NCBI RefSeq assembly: GCF_029784155.1
Contig: NC_073691.1
Coordinates: 125,922,714-125,986,713, forward strand
DNA: 64,000 nt
Direction: 5' to 3'
Source of the DNA: Uranotaenia lowii
Taxonomy: Eukaryota > Arthropoda > Insecta > Diptera > Culicidae
Each line of letters opens with the position of its first letter. Within the stretch, counting starts at the first letter, position 1. Shown one piece after another: positions 13,271-25,042 of the stretch. The translations under genes and the position numbers were made by a program. The notes beneath the pieces were generated by a model. It saw nothing but the letters and a program-made list of their open reading frames with translations. It was not told where the DNA came from and did no database searches.

Positions 13271-13625
13271 TACTGAAGATGAATAAACTTGCTATTGATC
13301 ATCTGAACTTCATTTTTCCGTTTGGTCAACAGTATTGTTGATATTTGTGAATTTATGATCGGAAACACGGTAAAAGCGCATTTTATGGGATTTGTTTTTC
13401 ATCGCTGGTTTAGGAGTTGATAATAATATTTCAGAAATCTGATTTTCTATGGACCTTGAATGTCAATTCAAAACAAGTATTTAAATAATTAAACGAATCA
13501 TAAAGGGTGATACGGTCAAAATTTGGTGAAGATAAAACGCGTGTAAATCGGTGAAATCGTTTATTTAAAAAAACAAATTAAGTTTCTTTCTCAAGTTTAA
13601 TTAGAATAAAATTCAGAAAAAATAT

Positions 13626-15030
13626 TTAGTTTGGCTTCCGCTTTTCCAGATCCGAATTGCCGGGCCTTACGCTTAACCCCTGCCATCAGATTTTGTACAG
13701 CGACCTTTTCCACCTTCTTCGCCGCAGAAAGCCAGTTTGCCTTGAACTGCTGCTCGTCCTTAGCAGTTTTTTTTGTTTCTTTAGGTTTCGCTTGACAATA
13801 GCCCAGTATTTCTCAATTGGGCGGAGCTCTGGCATGTTGAGAGGGTTCTTGTCCTTGGGAACCACCAGCACGTTGTTGGCGGCGTACCACTCCATGGCCT
13901 TTTTACCGTAATGGCAAGATGCCAAATCCGGCCAAAACAGTACGGAACAACCGTGTTTCTTCAAGAAAGGCAGCAGACGTTTATTCAAACACTCTTTCAC
14001 GTAAATTTCTTGGTTGACAGTCCCGGAAGCTATGAAAATGCTGCTTTTCAAGCCACAGGTACAGATGGCTTGCCAAACCAGATATTTCTTCGCGAACTTT
14101 GACAGTTTCATGTGCTTGAAAATATATGCTACCTTTCCCCATACTTTTGCCCTATAAAACTCCTGTCCCGGAAGCTGCTTGTAGTCGGCTTTGACGTAGG
14201 TTTCGTCGTCCATTACCACGCAGTCAAACTTCGTCAGCATCGTCGTGTACAGCCTCCGGGATCGTGCTTTGGCCGTCGTATTTTGTTTATCATCGCGATT
14301 TGGAGTCACTACCTTCTTGTAAGTCTTGGCTAGCGAACGGTAGACAATGTGCAACTCGAGACCCCATACACCCAACCTTCGGGTAGTGGTCATATCACCT
14401 CTTGTCTGCAACTCCGATTCTCTACCTCCCCGTGGTGCTAGCTGGGGTGCGAGCAACCTTAGCGGAGATCGGGTACCCAACCCCGTTGGATACTTTGGTC
14501 GCATGCAGACTGAGTCAGGGGGCTTCGTACGCGTCTGTTCTCCATGTCAGGGGCGGCGTGCGGAGTGCAACAACGTCCTGGTGGTGTTCGGGACCCAAAA
14601 CAGCAACATCACGACGGTCCTCCTGCGAGATAGTGGGGTTAGCTGCGGGCCTTGCGAGCCCGTGACTGCAAAAAAAAACATAAGCAACGAACAACGAACC
14701 TTCTTGTAAGTCGATAGTCCGGCTCCTTTTTGGCTCGATGCACGGTTGTAGACGATACACCCAGCTTATTTGCGGCATCTCGGAGAGAGAGGTTAGGGTT
14801 TCGCTTGAAACTATCGGCAACTCTCTCTGTCGTTTCAGCGACTTCCGGTTTTCGATTTTCCCCCGATCCAGACTTCCTGGCTATCGACAAACGTTCCCCA
14901 CTTTAATTACATTTGTAACGGTTGATTTGGCAACTTTTAGCAATTTTGCCAGCTTTGCGTGCGAGTAGCTCGGATTTTCACGATGCGCGAGCAAAATTTT
15001 GATACGCTGCTCTTCTTCCTTGGACGGCAT
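13626..15030 (-). pseudogene. ITmD37E transposase, frameshifted and interrupted
   Basis: This DDE transposase would cut and paste its own element at TA sites in the nucleus. It reads right to left. The start MPSKEEEQRIK opens an N-terminal helix-turn-helix (…HAKLAKLLKVAKSTVTNVIK) in one frame. A second helix-turn-helix (LSLRDAANKLGVSSTTVHRAKKE) follows in another frame. The catalytic domain is in a third block: D in VVMDDETYVK, D in FWPDLASCHYG, and E in LRPIEKYW. Exactly 37 residues lie between the second D and the E, giving DD37E. The frame is lost between the two DNA-binding helices, again near the insertion, and once more in the C-terminal tail, where a basic tail replaces the sequence seen in the copy at 54.7 kb. 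The three catalytic residues themselves are intact. It cannot make a functional protein. Confidence 0.92.
14326..14697 (+). mobile_element. 372-bp insert with 15-bp TSD (SINE- or LINE-derived)
   Basis: It splits the transposase. ACCTTCTTGTAAGTC is repeated exactly at 14311-14325 and 14698-14712, a TSD length typical of target-primed retrotransposition. The insert is much more GC-rich than its host and ends on the + strand with an A run followed by CAACGA-type repeats, a plausible 3' tail. No RNA polymerase III box was recognised, so it may be the end of a non-LTR element or a SINE. Confidence 0.75.
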
Positions 15031-15189
15031 TTTGACAACTGAAGAGTGAATTCCAAAATCAAAATAGGAGCAACATTCTACACACACACACACACCTTCA
15101 AAATGAGGGGTGTTCAGGTTTTTTAAATGCAAAATTGAAAGAAATACGTCGAGTTTATATTGACCAAATTTTGACCGTATCACCCTTTA

Positions 15190-16788
15190 ATGTATAGAAG
15201 ATTAACTATACTTAGTAAAGGAAGAATAAAAAATGATAAACATCACCCGTTTCAGACTAAAATTGATTATAAACTCAGAGGTGGAATGACTACATTGATT
15301 AAAATCCTCTATAATTAAACAAAATAGCATAGATTAGGCCGGAACAAATATCAAATTCTTCTTTATTGTTGATTTGAAAACTCACGAACTGATCATTTTT
15401 TCTGGATTTTTTTTTGGCCCAAATGTTTAAGAAAGGTAAGGAGACTGTATAGAAGCTTCACGAAGTTCAAACCAAGCATCGGAGTAGAATTCTTGATCGC
15501 AACTATTTATGGTTAAAGGCTTATGGCTATTGCGAATAATTGAATGCACACCCCTAAACTATGCAGCAAATTCGTTTCTGGGAGGCAAAAAGTGTTGCTC
15601 GACTAGCAGACAACCAGCAAATAAATAACTATTAGTGGGCAGTTCCATAGATCGCAATCTTAAACACGGTTTTGAGTACAATGAGTACAGAGAACACATC
15701 AACAAAGACATTTTTGTAGAAAAACCAGAATTAAAGAGGTCTAATACTTCGTGATGCCTGCTGGTGAAAAGCTTCTAATCAGGTTTAAATTGGTTTATGT
15801 AGGTAAACTCTATGAAATAATATGATTTTGCAAAAATTCTGCTTCAGTGGTGACTGACTGAAAAATGTAGAGATGTACCGAAAAGTGTAATTCGGAAAAC
15901 GGCGGAATACCGAATATTAACCTTTAAAACTATTCGGCCAAACGAATATTCGGTCGAATATTCGTTCGAAAAATCTGTCGAGTTTTTATTAAAAATACAA
16001 AAGCGATTATTTCAATTCACGTCTGTTTTTCCATTCTAATGCCCCTTATGTTTTATCAAATGATGTGAATGTTTTTTAGCCATTGTTGAAACTGCTATAA
16101 AGCAACTTTCCCAACCGCTATTAGACACGAAGGATAAAATATTCTAAAAACTGATTGAACTTTTCTTCTTGTCGGAATACGCTTCATGACTATCAAGACT
16201 TATGCAATGTCTAAAACTTCTAAATGTTGCTTGGGAAGGCTGATATTGGAGAGTGAGAGTTTTGTTGGAGTCTGTATATTGTATTTGCAAATTACATTTT
16301 CAATCATACTTGTGGGCTGCTTAACTATTTTTTAAACACTTTAGAGTAATTTTTGGTCAAACGAAGAAGCAAATCTGATTTTAAAATATGGCCAGTCTGT
16401 TTAAAATATTGGCCTTCCATTCATTGCATTTGGTACGTGAAGCAGTAAATATCTTGGAACGAGTAAAGGAAAATTTATCCACAAAAACTTTTTTCGCGAG
16501 CTTTAAACATCCTGGTTGTATGAAATCATTAAATATGGAATAATTCCTCAGAAAATAGAAGCAATAAGGACCAAATTTCTTGTGGACCCGCATCGTAAAC
16601 ACTATAGGTGCCGAATCTATAGCCGAGGGGCTGAGTTCGTTAGATAATCCTCATATAAGTTTGCCAGAACTAACAGTATGCATGTCACGGTCATCCAACG
16701 CACTATTTAGGGAAAAACGATCGGGGGGTCTAGAACAACTTTTTTTTAAAGATATGAAATTGTTCTTAAGGAGACCGTGATGTACATG
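15190..16788. other. No recognisable gene; possible hAT-like fragment
   Basis: AT-rich. At 15870-15975 repeated CGAATATTCGG palindromes follow a GAGATGTACCG motif, reminiscent of hAT-type subterminal repeats, but no partner terminus was found. At about 15335 there is a GGCCGGAACAAAT motif, like the end of the MITE at 56.3 kb. The rest has no credible features. Confidence 0.35.
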
Positions 16789-17755
16789 CACGGAAAATAA
16801 TAAAAAGGTAAAATTTACCGAGTTAGCAAAGGTGAACGCTCGTGAAAGCCAAAAAGGTAACTTCTACCTCTTCGAGGTGAAACTCACCTCACAGTGAGGT
16901 AAAATTTACCTGAATCGAGGTTAGAAAAAAGGTACAATTCACCGAGAAAAAAGGTGAATCCAAAAAAGGTAAATCTTACCTCGTAGCGAGGTGAAGTTCA
17001 CCTGAATTGAGCTCGATAAAAAAGTATAATTCACCTAGAAAAAAAAGGAAAATCCAAATAAGGTAAAACTTACCTCGTAGCGAGGTGTAATTGACCTGGA
17101 TTGAGCTAAACAAAACGGTACAATTCTTCTTAAAAAAAAGTAACTATTCGCCGAACCCGGTCATTGAGGTTAAGCTGTTTTGTCATTCTAGGAACAAGTT
17201 TTGCTTTGTGCCTAATATGTGAAAATCGGAATAGAATGGTAAGTGTTCTTAGATATCATTTAGTTGTGCTGGTTCTTGTCATAATACTATTGATTTTGTT
17301 TCAGATCGGCCCATAGAGCTTTGAGGTGTATTCCACGTCATCCTCCAGCCGGAAAAGCCGAACCTGATCGGATTAGTCGAACGGAAGAGGCCATGAATGT
17401 ACGCAACGCAGGTGGATTCAGCGGCCATAGCGGCTCAGAAGAACGCGAAGCCGAATTACCAGCCCCTATTTATCTCCAATAAATATCATTTTTGAAAGAA
17501 TTTTGTATTTTTTTTTAATTCTTATTGAAGAAAACAATCAAACCAACCAGCATTTACCTTTTAAATCAGTAAATGGGAAAACGGTATTATTTACTATTTT
17601 TCTAGGTGAATGCGAAAAAGGTAAAATTTACCTTCTTGCTAGGTAAATTGAAAAAAGGTAAAATTTACCTTTTTGGTAAAATTTACCTCGAAAGAGGGGT
17701 GGAAAAAATTCACCTCGCAAAAAGGTACATTTTACCTTTTTTTTTATTTTCCGTG
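16789..17755. mobile_element. Motif-rich MITE-like element with spliced-looking core
   Basis: Inverted termini CACGGAAAATAA (left) and the complement ending CCGTG (right). Both arms are packed with GGTAAA/TTTACC and AGGTGAA/TTCACCT palindromic motifs. The core (about 17160-17500) differs in composition and looks like a small transcription unit on the + strand: consensus donor GGTAAGT, a 66-nt intron (17239-17304) ending TTTGTTTCAG, then an exon with a 29-codon ATG frame (17393-17482) whose stop lies inside an AATAAA signal (17478-17483). No TSD was clear, and the superfamily is unknown. Confidence 0.65.
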
Positions 17756-17781
17756 TGTATAAGTATACGTTAAAGAAACTA

Positions 17782-17938
17782 TAGTAAACAAAGAGGCGCA
17801 ATCTGATCCCTTTTGAAATAATGAGCTTGCAACTCTGCTGTAGGGCTACCTTTAAGACTGCTTGGTTTTGCTCGATTGGAATGACACTGACAGATAATCA
17901 AAAATTCCAATCGTGACATTTCGTCTCTTTGTTTACTA
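17782..17938. mobile_element. 157-bp TA-flanked MITE
   Basis: Inverted ends TAGTAAACAAAGAG and CTCTTTGTTTACTA, flanked by TA on both sides (17780-17781, 17939-17940). Imperfect complementarity continues inward. It is noncoding. A TA TSD and 14-bp ends fit a mariner-type m-TA MITE. Confidence 0.8.
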
Positions 17939-17944
17939 TAAGCT

Positions 17945-20280
17945 CGTTAGTATACGTATGAAAAATCCTCCGAAAAAAATAATATTTCAAGAACATTATA
18001 GACTCAACCCAAGCATAGATTCATCAAGCAATGACAATACAAAGCAAATTATCTCCATATGGAATGTATGATTGAGTTTCCATCACAGAACATGTGAAAA
18101 TCATTGTGAAACATTGTAGCATATTTTCATTTCAATGTCTTCAATTTTATAAGATTCCTTCTAGTCACATGAGAAGAGAAACACGTTCCTAATACTGGTC
18201 ACCAGAACGAGTGTCGCTATCATTAAACAGCCAACCTTTGTAATACATATATGTTGTAAGTGAGTCTCTCTTCAATTACTTAATGAGATAATCTTCATCG
18301 CCTTTCATGCTAGCAGTATCAAATCTAGAACAAAAACCGACCCATTGTCATTTATTGTGAGAAAATATAAAATCTTGGCAGCATGAAGCATCAAAGGCCG
18401 TGCCACCGTCCCGTCTTCTGTTTGATTGTGTGGTTATGAATAATTTATGACGATGCTCCACGCTTAGTTGTCAATGATACACCGAAGTCGTTTCCTCACA
18501 GGTTAAATGGATAAAATTATGAGCATGCATCCGGATCAGAATGTTCCCACGACCTTCGGGAAAAAACTGCCCACAATTTTCTTACTGAGACACGACTAAT
18601 TGAACACAAGTTTGTTGCACCAAACATCAACAAGCTTATTATCTTTCGAATGATAGGAAAACAAATCAACCACGGCTTGTTACAAAAAATATTATAAATC
18701 TATTTTAAAATACTTTGAAATCACTATCGTACGGTCATAAATTCGGGAAATAGTAATTCAAATGAAAAGAATCAAAGTTTCTTGATCCAACCGCGAAAGT
18801 TTAATTAAGATTTTTTCTTCTCCCCCCCCCCCCCCCCCCCTCTCCTAAGCTCCATCTTCTTCAATACGATAAAGTACGACAAAATATGCCCTACAGCTGT
18901 CTACTCTCTATGAAACTGAAAAGAAGCAAAAAAATGAGTTACCCTTTTTTCTTTCAATGAAAGCAAAAGTCATCGGAGAAGAAAAACGCCCTGAACAGAC
19001 CCGCACCATTAAGATAGAATATGCTCCCACCATGTGGTAACATTTTCCATAATTTGTTAAGATGCAGTTTTCGACCTACTTCAGCTAGTCAGCTTTTATG
19101 GATAGGGTGAATGGAGCTGAAAATTAAATGATATTCGAGTTGAAGCTTTTGAGGCTCGAATAAAAAGAATATTGTAGCACAGATATCTAAAATTTATAAT
19201 TTTGGATGAATCTCATAATTTTTTAATGGAATTGAAGTAGATCCTTGTGTAAGGAATAAACGTTGAATAGTTTTTCCAATTTATATTTTCACCAAAATCA
19301 AATGGGATGATAATGTTTGTGAAAACATGTGAAGAAAGTTGAATTTGTATATTTAGGAAGGTAATCACTTACAGCTGGATTAATTAAACTTTCCAATTTG
19401 AATTTTAAGCTAAGGTAGATGAAATAAATGAAAGATTAACTCTAGTACATCTTGTTAGAGGACAAGCAATGCGGATTATTTTTTCAGTATTCAATACTGT
19501 CAATTTAAATTCTTCAAGCAAATCATATATAATGACAGCTTTACAATCATCTACTACACTACTAATTATCCAATCATCACTACTAATTATCCAATAGTAT
19601 GAAAATGATGAAATGATGAAGATGATGTTTTTGAATGAAATGATTTAAGATGATTTTTTTTGTTCCGCTTGCATGTAGTGGTCATGCAACATTATACTTG
19701 GGAGCTCAAGTTTTTATGCTAAAAGTGCTTTCCCAATCTCAACTTCTTTGGTACAGTACACTTCTCAGCGCATTTTCGGCACAGAAATTAGCTAAATTTT
19801 CATTAGAATTTTGCAACCTCTTTCTACGGGTGTACACACAAGCATTCAAGAGAAACAAGAAAACTTTAAACATCCTGAAGGATAATTCTAAGGGGGTAAG
19901 TGTGAACGGTAGATTTCCCTTTGGTTTCTCAGGAAATTTTTAACAAATTTGTGTTTTCTTGGTTGAAGGATGGTATTGGATGAAGGACAGAAAAATGAAG
20001 AAATGAGTAACCATCAAGTCTGTATAAAGCCCCAGGTAGGGTTTGGAGACAAAATTTAAGTTTTTGTTAAAAAAAATCTTTTTTTCTTCACTTTTAACCG
20101 TCGTTTCTTTTCCTAACTGGTTGTTTCGAATGTAAGGATTGTTTCAATGCAGAGTTTTTCGTCAAGCGCCAGCTGGTTTACGAAAAATTTGCAATTGAAA
20201 AAGATGCACATCAACTGCAGGACATCATAGTTGAAAATAGAAAAATCCCAAAAAGTCGCTGTAAACAAAACAAAATTAAA
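17945..20280. other. No recognisable gene
   Basis: AT-rich DNA. It holds a 19-base C run at 18822-18840 and a short imperfect ATGATGAAA repeat near 19600-19640. A 97-codon frame at 19650-19943 has no recognisable domain and is probably chance. Confidence 0.45.
18822..18840. repeat. Homopolymer C tract
   Basis: Nineteen consecutive C residues in otherwise AT-rich DNA. Such tracts are prone to sequencing and assembly length errors. Confidence 0.9.
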
Positions 20281-20284
20281 TAAA

Positions 20285-22548
20285 AAAGTGAGTGCAAAAA
20301 AAACAAGAATGTAAAAGGCTCTATTACGAGCGCTTATTAAATAATTCTCCGCATTCTAAGCTCTGGAAAAACATAAATACGCTCTTAGGTAAATCTAAAA
20401 CGACTTCCTCAATCAACCTTTCAGATGAAAGAGGTGTTATAACCAATAGTACACAGATTTGTGAGAAATTTAACAAACATTTTTCCACAATTGGAAAGAA
20501 CCTGGCTAAAGAGATTCCAATAGACACTGAAAATGATCATTTGTCTCATATCGCACAGGTAGAAAATACAATCTTCTTACGACCCGCTAATGTAAACGAG
20601 GTTCGATTAGTTATTTTTTCACTTAAAAATAAAAAGGGTCATGGACCAGATGGCTTCCCTGTTAATGTCCTAAAAAACAACCATGAAACATTCTCGTACA
20701 TACTCACACAATATTTTAACCAAATATTAGAGTCAGGAGTTTTCCCGAACTGTCTAAAAATTGCGAAAGTTATCCCTGTTTTTAAGGCTGGCGATTCGCT
20801 TGACGTCAATAACTATCGTCCTATCTCGACCTTAAGCGTTTTTAGTAAAGTGTTCGAGAAGCTTCTTGTTAATAGGATTGTTGACTTTCTAAATCAGAAC
20901 AATATACTCTATAAACTGCAATATGGATTTAGATCAGGCTCGAGCACTCAAATTGCCATCTCAGAATTAGTGGAATCTATCATATGTAAAATAGAGTCAA
21001 AAAATGTTGTTGGGGCATTGTTTTTGGATCTCAAAAAAGCTTTCGACACTCTAAATCATGACATATTATTGTCCAAATTGCATAAATACGGGATAAGAGG
21101 AACAGCAAATAATATCCTTCGTAGCTACCTAGAAGATCGCAAGCAGTTTGTGGCTATTGAAAATACAAGAAGCGAATTAAGAAATATTGATATCGGTGTA
21201 CCACAAGGGAGTAATATCGGGCCATTACTTTTCCTCTTATATGTAAATGATTTATGTAACCTTCAACTTAAAGGCACAGCACGTTTATTTGCCGATGATA
21301 CAGCAATTTTTTATTCAGAAACTTCACCTGATATTATAATTCAGCACATTGAAGACGACCTAAAACTGCTTTCAAAATATTTCAATTCAAACCTACTTTC
21401 ACTTAATTATACAAAAACCAAATACATGTTGTTTCGTTCTTCACATAAAAAACTGCCTCGTACTAATGACCCAGCTATGAATGGTAATACGATTGAGAGA
21501 GTTAGTTGTTTCAAATACTTAGGAATTTACTTAGATGAAACTCTTTCATGGAATCGTCAAATTGAACACCTGGAAAAAAAAATTACTCCTCTTTGCGGTG
21601 TTCTTTGGAAACTGAGAAATTTTGTTCCCCAACATGTTCTCTTTAAATTTTATTTTGCGTTTATTCACTCTCATTTGAACTACCTTGTTATGATATGGGG
21701 AAGAGCTTCTTTGTCTCACTTACAGAAACTTCAAACGCTCCAGAATAGATGCTTGAAAAACATCTTAAAACTCCCTTTGTTATTCCCTACCTTTCAGCTA
21801 TACTCTTTAAGAACGCATAACGTTCTTCCAATATCTGAACTCTGTGATTTGCAAACTGTTATATATATCTATGATAATCTACACTCAACTGAAAATATTC
21901 AAAACCTCCATTTTACTACGGGGTTGCGAACTCATAACACTCGCCAGTCAGATTTCTTGCAACGAAGCCGATCCACAACATCATTAGGGCAAAAAAGAAT
22001 TTCGTTTATTGGACCTACTAAATACAACACCTTACCAACTGATATTAAAAACATAACCAATCGTTCCATGTTCAAAACCAAAGTGATACAGCTTTTGAAA
22101 GAAAAATTGAACCATTAAAACAGTCGATCATCAACCAGTCTTTGTTTTGCTTACCTTTTGCATATTTGTAGCGTTAATTTCTAATATTATTATTCTTTAA
22201 AAAATTGTAGTTTGTATTTTTATCTTATTAAATTATTGAACATAACTTGATAAAATTAGTAAATATAATTAGTGTAATAGTAAATATAGTATAATGAATC
22301 TCTTCAAAGGAAATTATTTTCCATTGAGATTCATATTGTTGTCAATTTAGTTAAATAATACATTTCCTCGCACGACATTAAACAATTTTGTGTTCTCAGC
22401 ATGATTAAAATTTGCTCGCGTTAACTTTTATTATTCATTGCTGCCAGACATGCTGAGAACAGTAGCGTCCATTACCAGGGGGCTCAATTGAGCCTTTTGG
22501 TGTGGGGGAGTGTGGTGGGCCGCTACAAAAAAAAAAAAAAAAAAAAAA
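20285..22548 (+). mobile_element. 5'-truncated LINE (Jockey/CR1-like) with poly(A)
   Basis: Non-LTR retrotransposon copy holding one long RT frame, a roughly 400-base 3' untranslated region and a terminal run of 22 A (22527-22548). The 5' half, including any gag-like ORF1 and the apurinic endonuclease domain, is missing. The frame closes upstream with a TGA at 20289 and has no ATG near its start, so truncation lies close to 20285. A clear TSD was not found. Confidence 0.88.
20292..22118 (+). pseudogene. LINE reverse transcriptase, N-terminally truncated
   Basis: An uninterrupted 609-codon frame encoding an RT of the Jockey superfamily (CR1/L2/Jockey-like). It lacks the endonuclease. The frame starts at a GTG right after an in-frame TGA, so there is no eukaryotic start codon there. 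Visible RT blocks, in order: NYRPISTLSVFSKVFEK (about residue 175), YGFRSGSSTQIAISEL, LFLDLKKAFDTLNHDIL (first catalytic Asp, about 250), GVPQGSNIGPLLFLLYVNDL (about 310), and the active site ARLFADDTAIF (about 335). After this come the thumb motif YLGIYLDETLSW and the C-terminal region of the CR1/Jockey type. The long open frame shows the copy is fairly young, although it is dead on arrival through truncation. Clade assignment is tentative. Confidence 0.88.
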
Positions 22549-22559
22549 CATCCGCTACT

Positions 22560-23648
22560 GTCAGAATCGTATCCTTTTCACAGTTATTGCCTTATTGGAT
22601 AGATTATTGAGCATTCTGGAGTAAATTGAGCATTCTGCATTAAAATTTGTCTGTCTGTCTGTCTGTTCCCTAGAGACTCCGAAACTACTGAACCGATTTG
22701 CGTGAAACTTGGCAGGTGAGGGTATTGGAGGCAGGAAAAGGTTCCTATTATGGTTTGAGACCCCTCCCTCTCTCATGAAGGGGGGGAGGGTTATGCAATT
22801 GTTTGCATAACTCGAGAACCAATTAAGAAAATGGTATCAAATTCGGCATGGGGTGGTATTTGGGACCGAGGAATATTTCTTTGAATATAAGGTACTCCTC
22901 CCTCCTCTCAGTGCGGTGAAAGGAAGGGGGGAGGGGGGCTACCTTACAATTTTTCACATAATTCGAAAACTGATCAAGATATTGGAACCAAATTTGGCAT
23001 GGGAAGGTATGTGGATACGAAAAATATTTCAATGATTATTTAAGACCATTTTTCCATTTTTCCAGTAGAAAGGGAGGGTGGCCTTTTTCATATTTTTTAA
23101 CATAACTTAAAAACTAATGAAGCAAATGGAACCAAATTTGGCATGGGAGGGTATTTGGATACGAAAAATATTTCTATGATTATTTGAGACCCCTCCTTCT
23201 TTCAAGTAGGGAGTTCATAGGAGAGAGGGGGCCTCTTTTATAATTTTTAACTTAACTCAAAAATTAATTAAGCAAATGGAACCAAATTTGGCATGAGCGG
23301 ATTTTTGGGAACGTGACATGCTCTAATGATTGTTTGAGACCCTTTCCTTTTTCCAGCGGGGAGAAAGGAAAGAGGGAGGGGAGTTTCATACAATTTTGAC
23401 TGCATAACTTGAGAACTACAACAGAAAATGGAACCAAATTTGACATGAAACGATATTTGGGTACGCGAAACAATCATATTTTATAATCTAGATTGTTTGC
23501 GTACGATTAATTTGAGCCCCTTCTTTTTCAGGGCGAAGCTTAAAGAAACAGATTAAAATTATCAGATCTTTAACACATATTTATAGATCAAGATTCAGAA
23601 AATTCATTTGATTTTGAAAGGTGTAGCAAAGCATACCGGGTCAGCTAG
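22560..23648 (+). mobile_element. Non-autonomous Helitron with internal tandem repeats
   Basis: The 3' end is a Helitron terminus: ACCGGGTCAGCTAG followed by T (23649). The block at about 22650-22780 (TCTGTCTGTCTG, then CCGATTTGCGTGAAACTTGG) is the usual head region; an exact TC start was not found, so the left boundary is approximate. Inside, about five copies of a roughly 155-bp unit (starting near 22796, 22960, 23100, 23255 and 23400) each contain AACCAAATTTGGCATG. There is no coding capacity. Confidence 0.75.
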
Positions 23649-23649
23649 T

Positions 23650-24162
23650 GAATAATAAATTTCTCCTGTCCTTTCCATCTTAGAATCATTTCAAAATGGT
23701 GGTAACTCTTTAACTTAACTGCCAATCAGATGCCAATCAGAAGAAGATGCTACCAAATTGATCATTTTTCGAAAAACTGATTTATTTGCAGTCTTCTCAT
23801 GTTTTTAAGCTTCTCATAGCTGTAACTTTTGACAACTGCTTGTCAAACAGTTTTCAGTATCAAGAATTAAGGCTGGGTTTGGCACTAGAAAGTTAATCAT
23901 GGAATTGAATACTTTAATTTTGAATTCGATCTGAAACAGACTCATCATATTTTTGTTGCTGAATATTATTTGATAGAAATATGAAGTTCTCTAAACACAA
24001 TGTGTTTCAATTAATACGAAATGTTATCTTTTACGAGCTGTAAACAGCTGGTTTATCGATAGGCAAATTTTTCAAAGTTTGAAAGATAAACTTCTCTGTT
24101 AAATTTTGTGTGTGTTGTGTGTTTATGTTAGAGTTTTCATTATTTTTCAAAATTTAAACTTT
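23650..24162. other. No recognisable gene
   Basis: AT-rich intergenic or intronic DNA between two mobile elements, with no ORF or repeat that could be recognised. Confidence 0.5.
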
Positions 24163-25042
24163 CATCACGCAGAGAAAGCTAGGTTTTTGAAACAAAACGA
24201 AAGTTACTTTGAATAAAAACATTAAGTTTTCGGAATCAAAACCCTGTTTTTCTTGAATGAATAAATAACTGTTTTGATTAAAAAAATATTTTTTGAAAGA
24301 AAACATTTTTTGTTGAACTAAATAATTTTGGACTTTCATTTTAAACAAATTCTTTGATTCAATAGAAATTTGTTCAATGGTTTATTTAATCCTATTGAAA
24401 CGAGGTAAACTTCCTTCAAACCAAAAAAAAATCCATTCAACCGAAAGAAATGGTTTCTTTAACTAAAAACCACGGCCGACGAATGAATTTCCCAGTTTTT
24501 GGATGCTTTAAATATGGTTAAAAGCGCGCAAAATGACACCGTCTCAAATCCAGCGATCTGGTTATCTTCAACCCGATCTTCAGCGTCAGCCCGATCTTCA
24601 GCAACCGCAGTGGATTCCGGAAGTTTATTGAAAACAGAAATAAGGACCGGATGATTAAATTATAGTGAACTAGTGTTTTATGTGAATAAAAATTAATTTA
24701 AGATTTTTAATTCTTGCTTTTTATTGTTTAAAACTTCTAATAGGAATTTCAAAACAACAGGAAATTCTTATTGGAATCAATGGAAAATGGTTCAATAAAT
24801 GAAGGTTTTTAAATCTAAATTACATAGTAGCAAAAAAAATAACTTTTAACTAAATGAAACTGGTTTTTGTATCAAGGCATTCTGATTTAAAATCAAAGAT
24901 TTTTCAAAAAGAAAATTCTTTGAAACAGGGGAAAATGCATTTGAATCAAAGGAATTTTTATCTATCCCAAAATCAAAGGAAATTTTACTTTGTTTTTCAG
25001 CACTCTTCTTTGAAATAATAAATGTTTTCGCTACGCGATGGA
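24163..25042. mobile_element. Motif-rich MITE-like element with small ORF core
   Basis: Imperfect inverted ends CATCACGCAGAGAAA and TTTCGCTACGCGATG (12 of 15 matching). The arms are full of TTTGAATCAAAG-like and AAACAAA motifs. The core (about 24475-24700) is GC-richer and holds a 46-codon ATG frame on the + strand (24514-24654, beginning MVKSAQNDTV, with a repeated CCCGATCTTCAGC motif), followed by AATAAA at 24685. The layout parallels the element at 16.8 kb although the sequences differ. No TSD was recognised. Confidence 0.5.

Larger units (their letters stand above)
13503..15187 (-). mobile_element. ITmD37E (DD37E) transposon, defective
   Basis: A 1685-bp Tc1/mariner-superfamily element with inverted ends AAGGGTGATACGGTCAAAAT and its complement, bordered by TA on both sides (13501-13502, 15188-15189). 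It contains one transposase gene on the minus strand, now a pseudogene, and a 372-bp secondary insertion. The ends match those of the short derivative at 54.7 kb. The DD37E signature defines a group known from mosquitoes, which is the best taxonomic pointer in the window. Confidence 0.93.

Noticed and set aside
20292..20294. True translation start of the LINE RT frame
   Set aside because: The codon is GTG following an in-frame stop, so the frame is a 5'-truncated remnant and not a complete protein.
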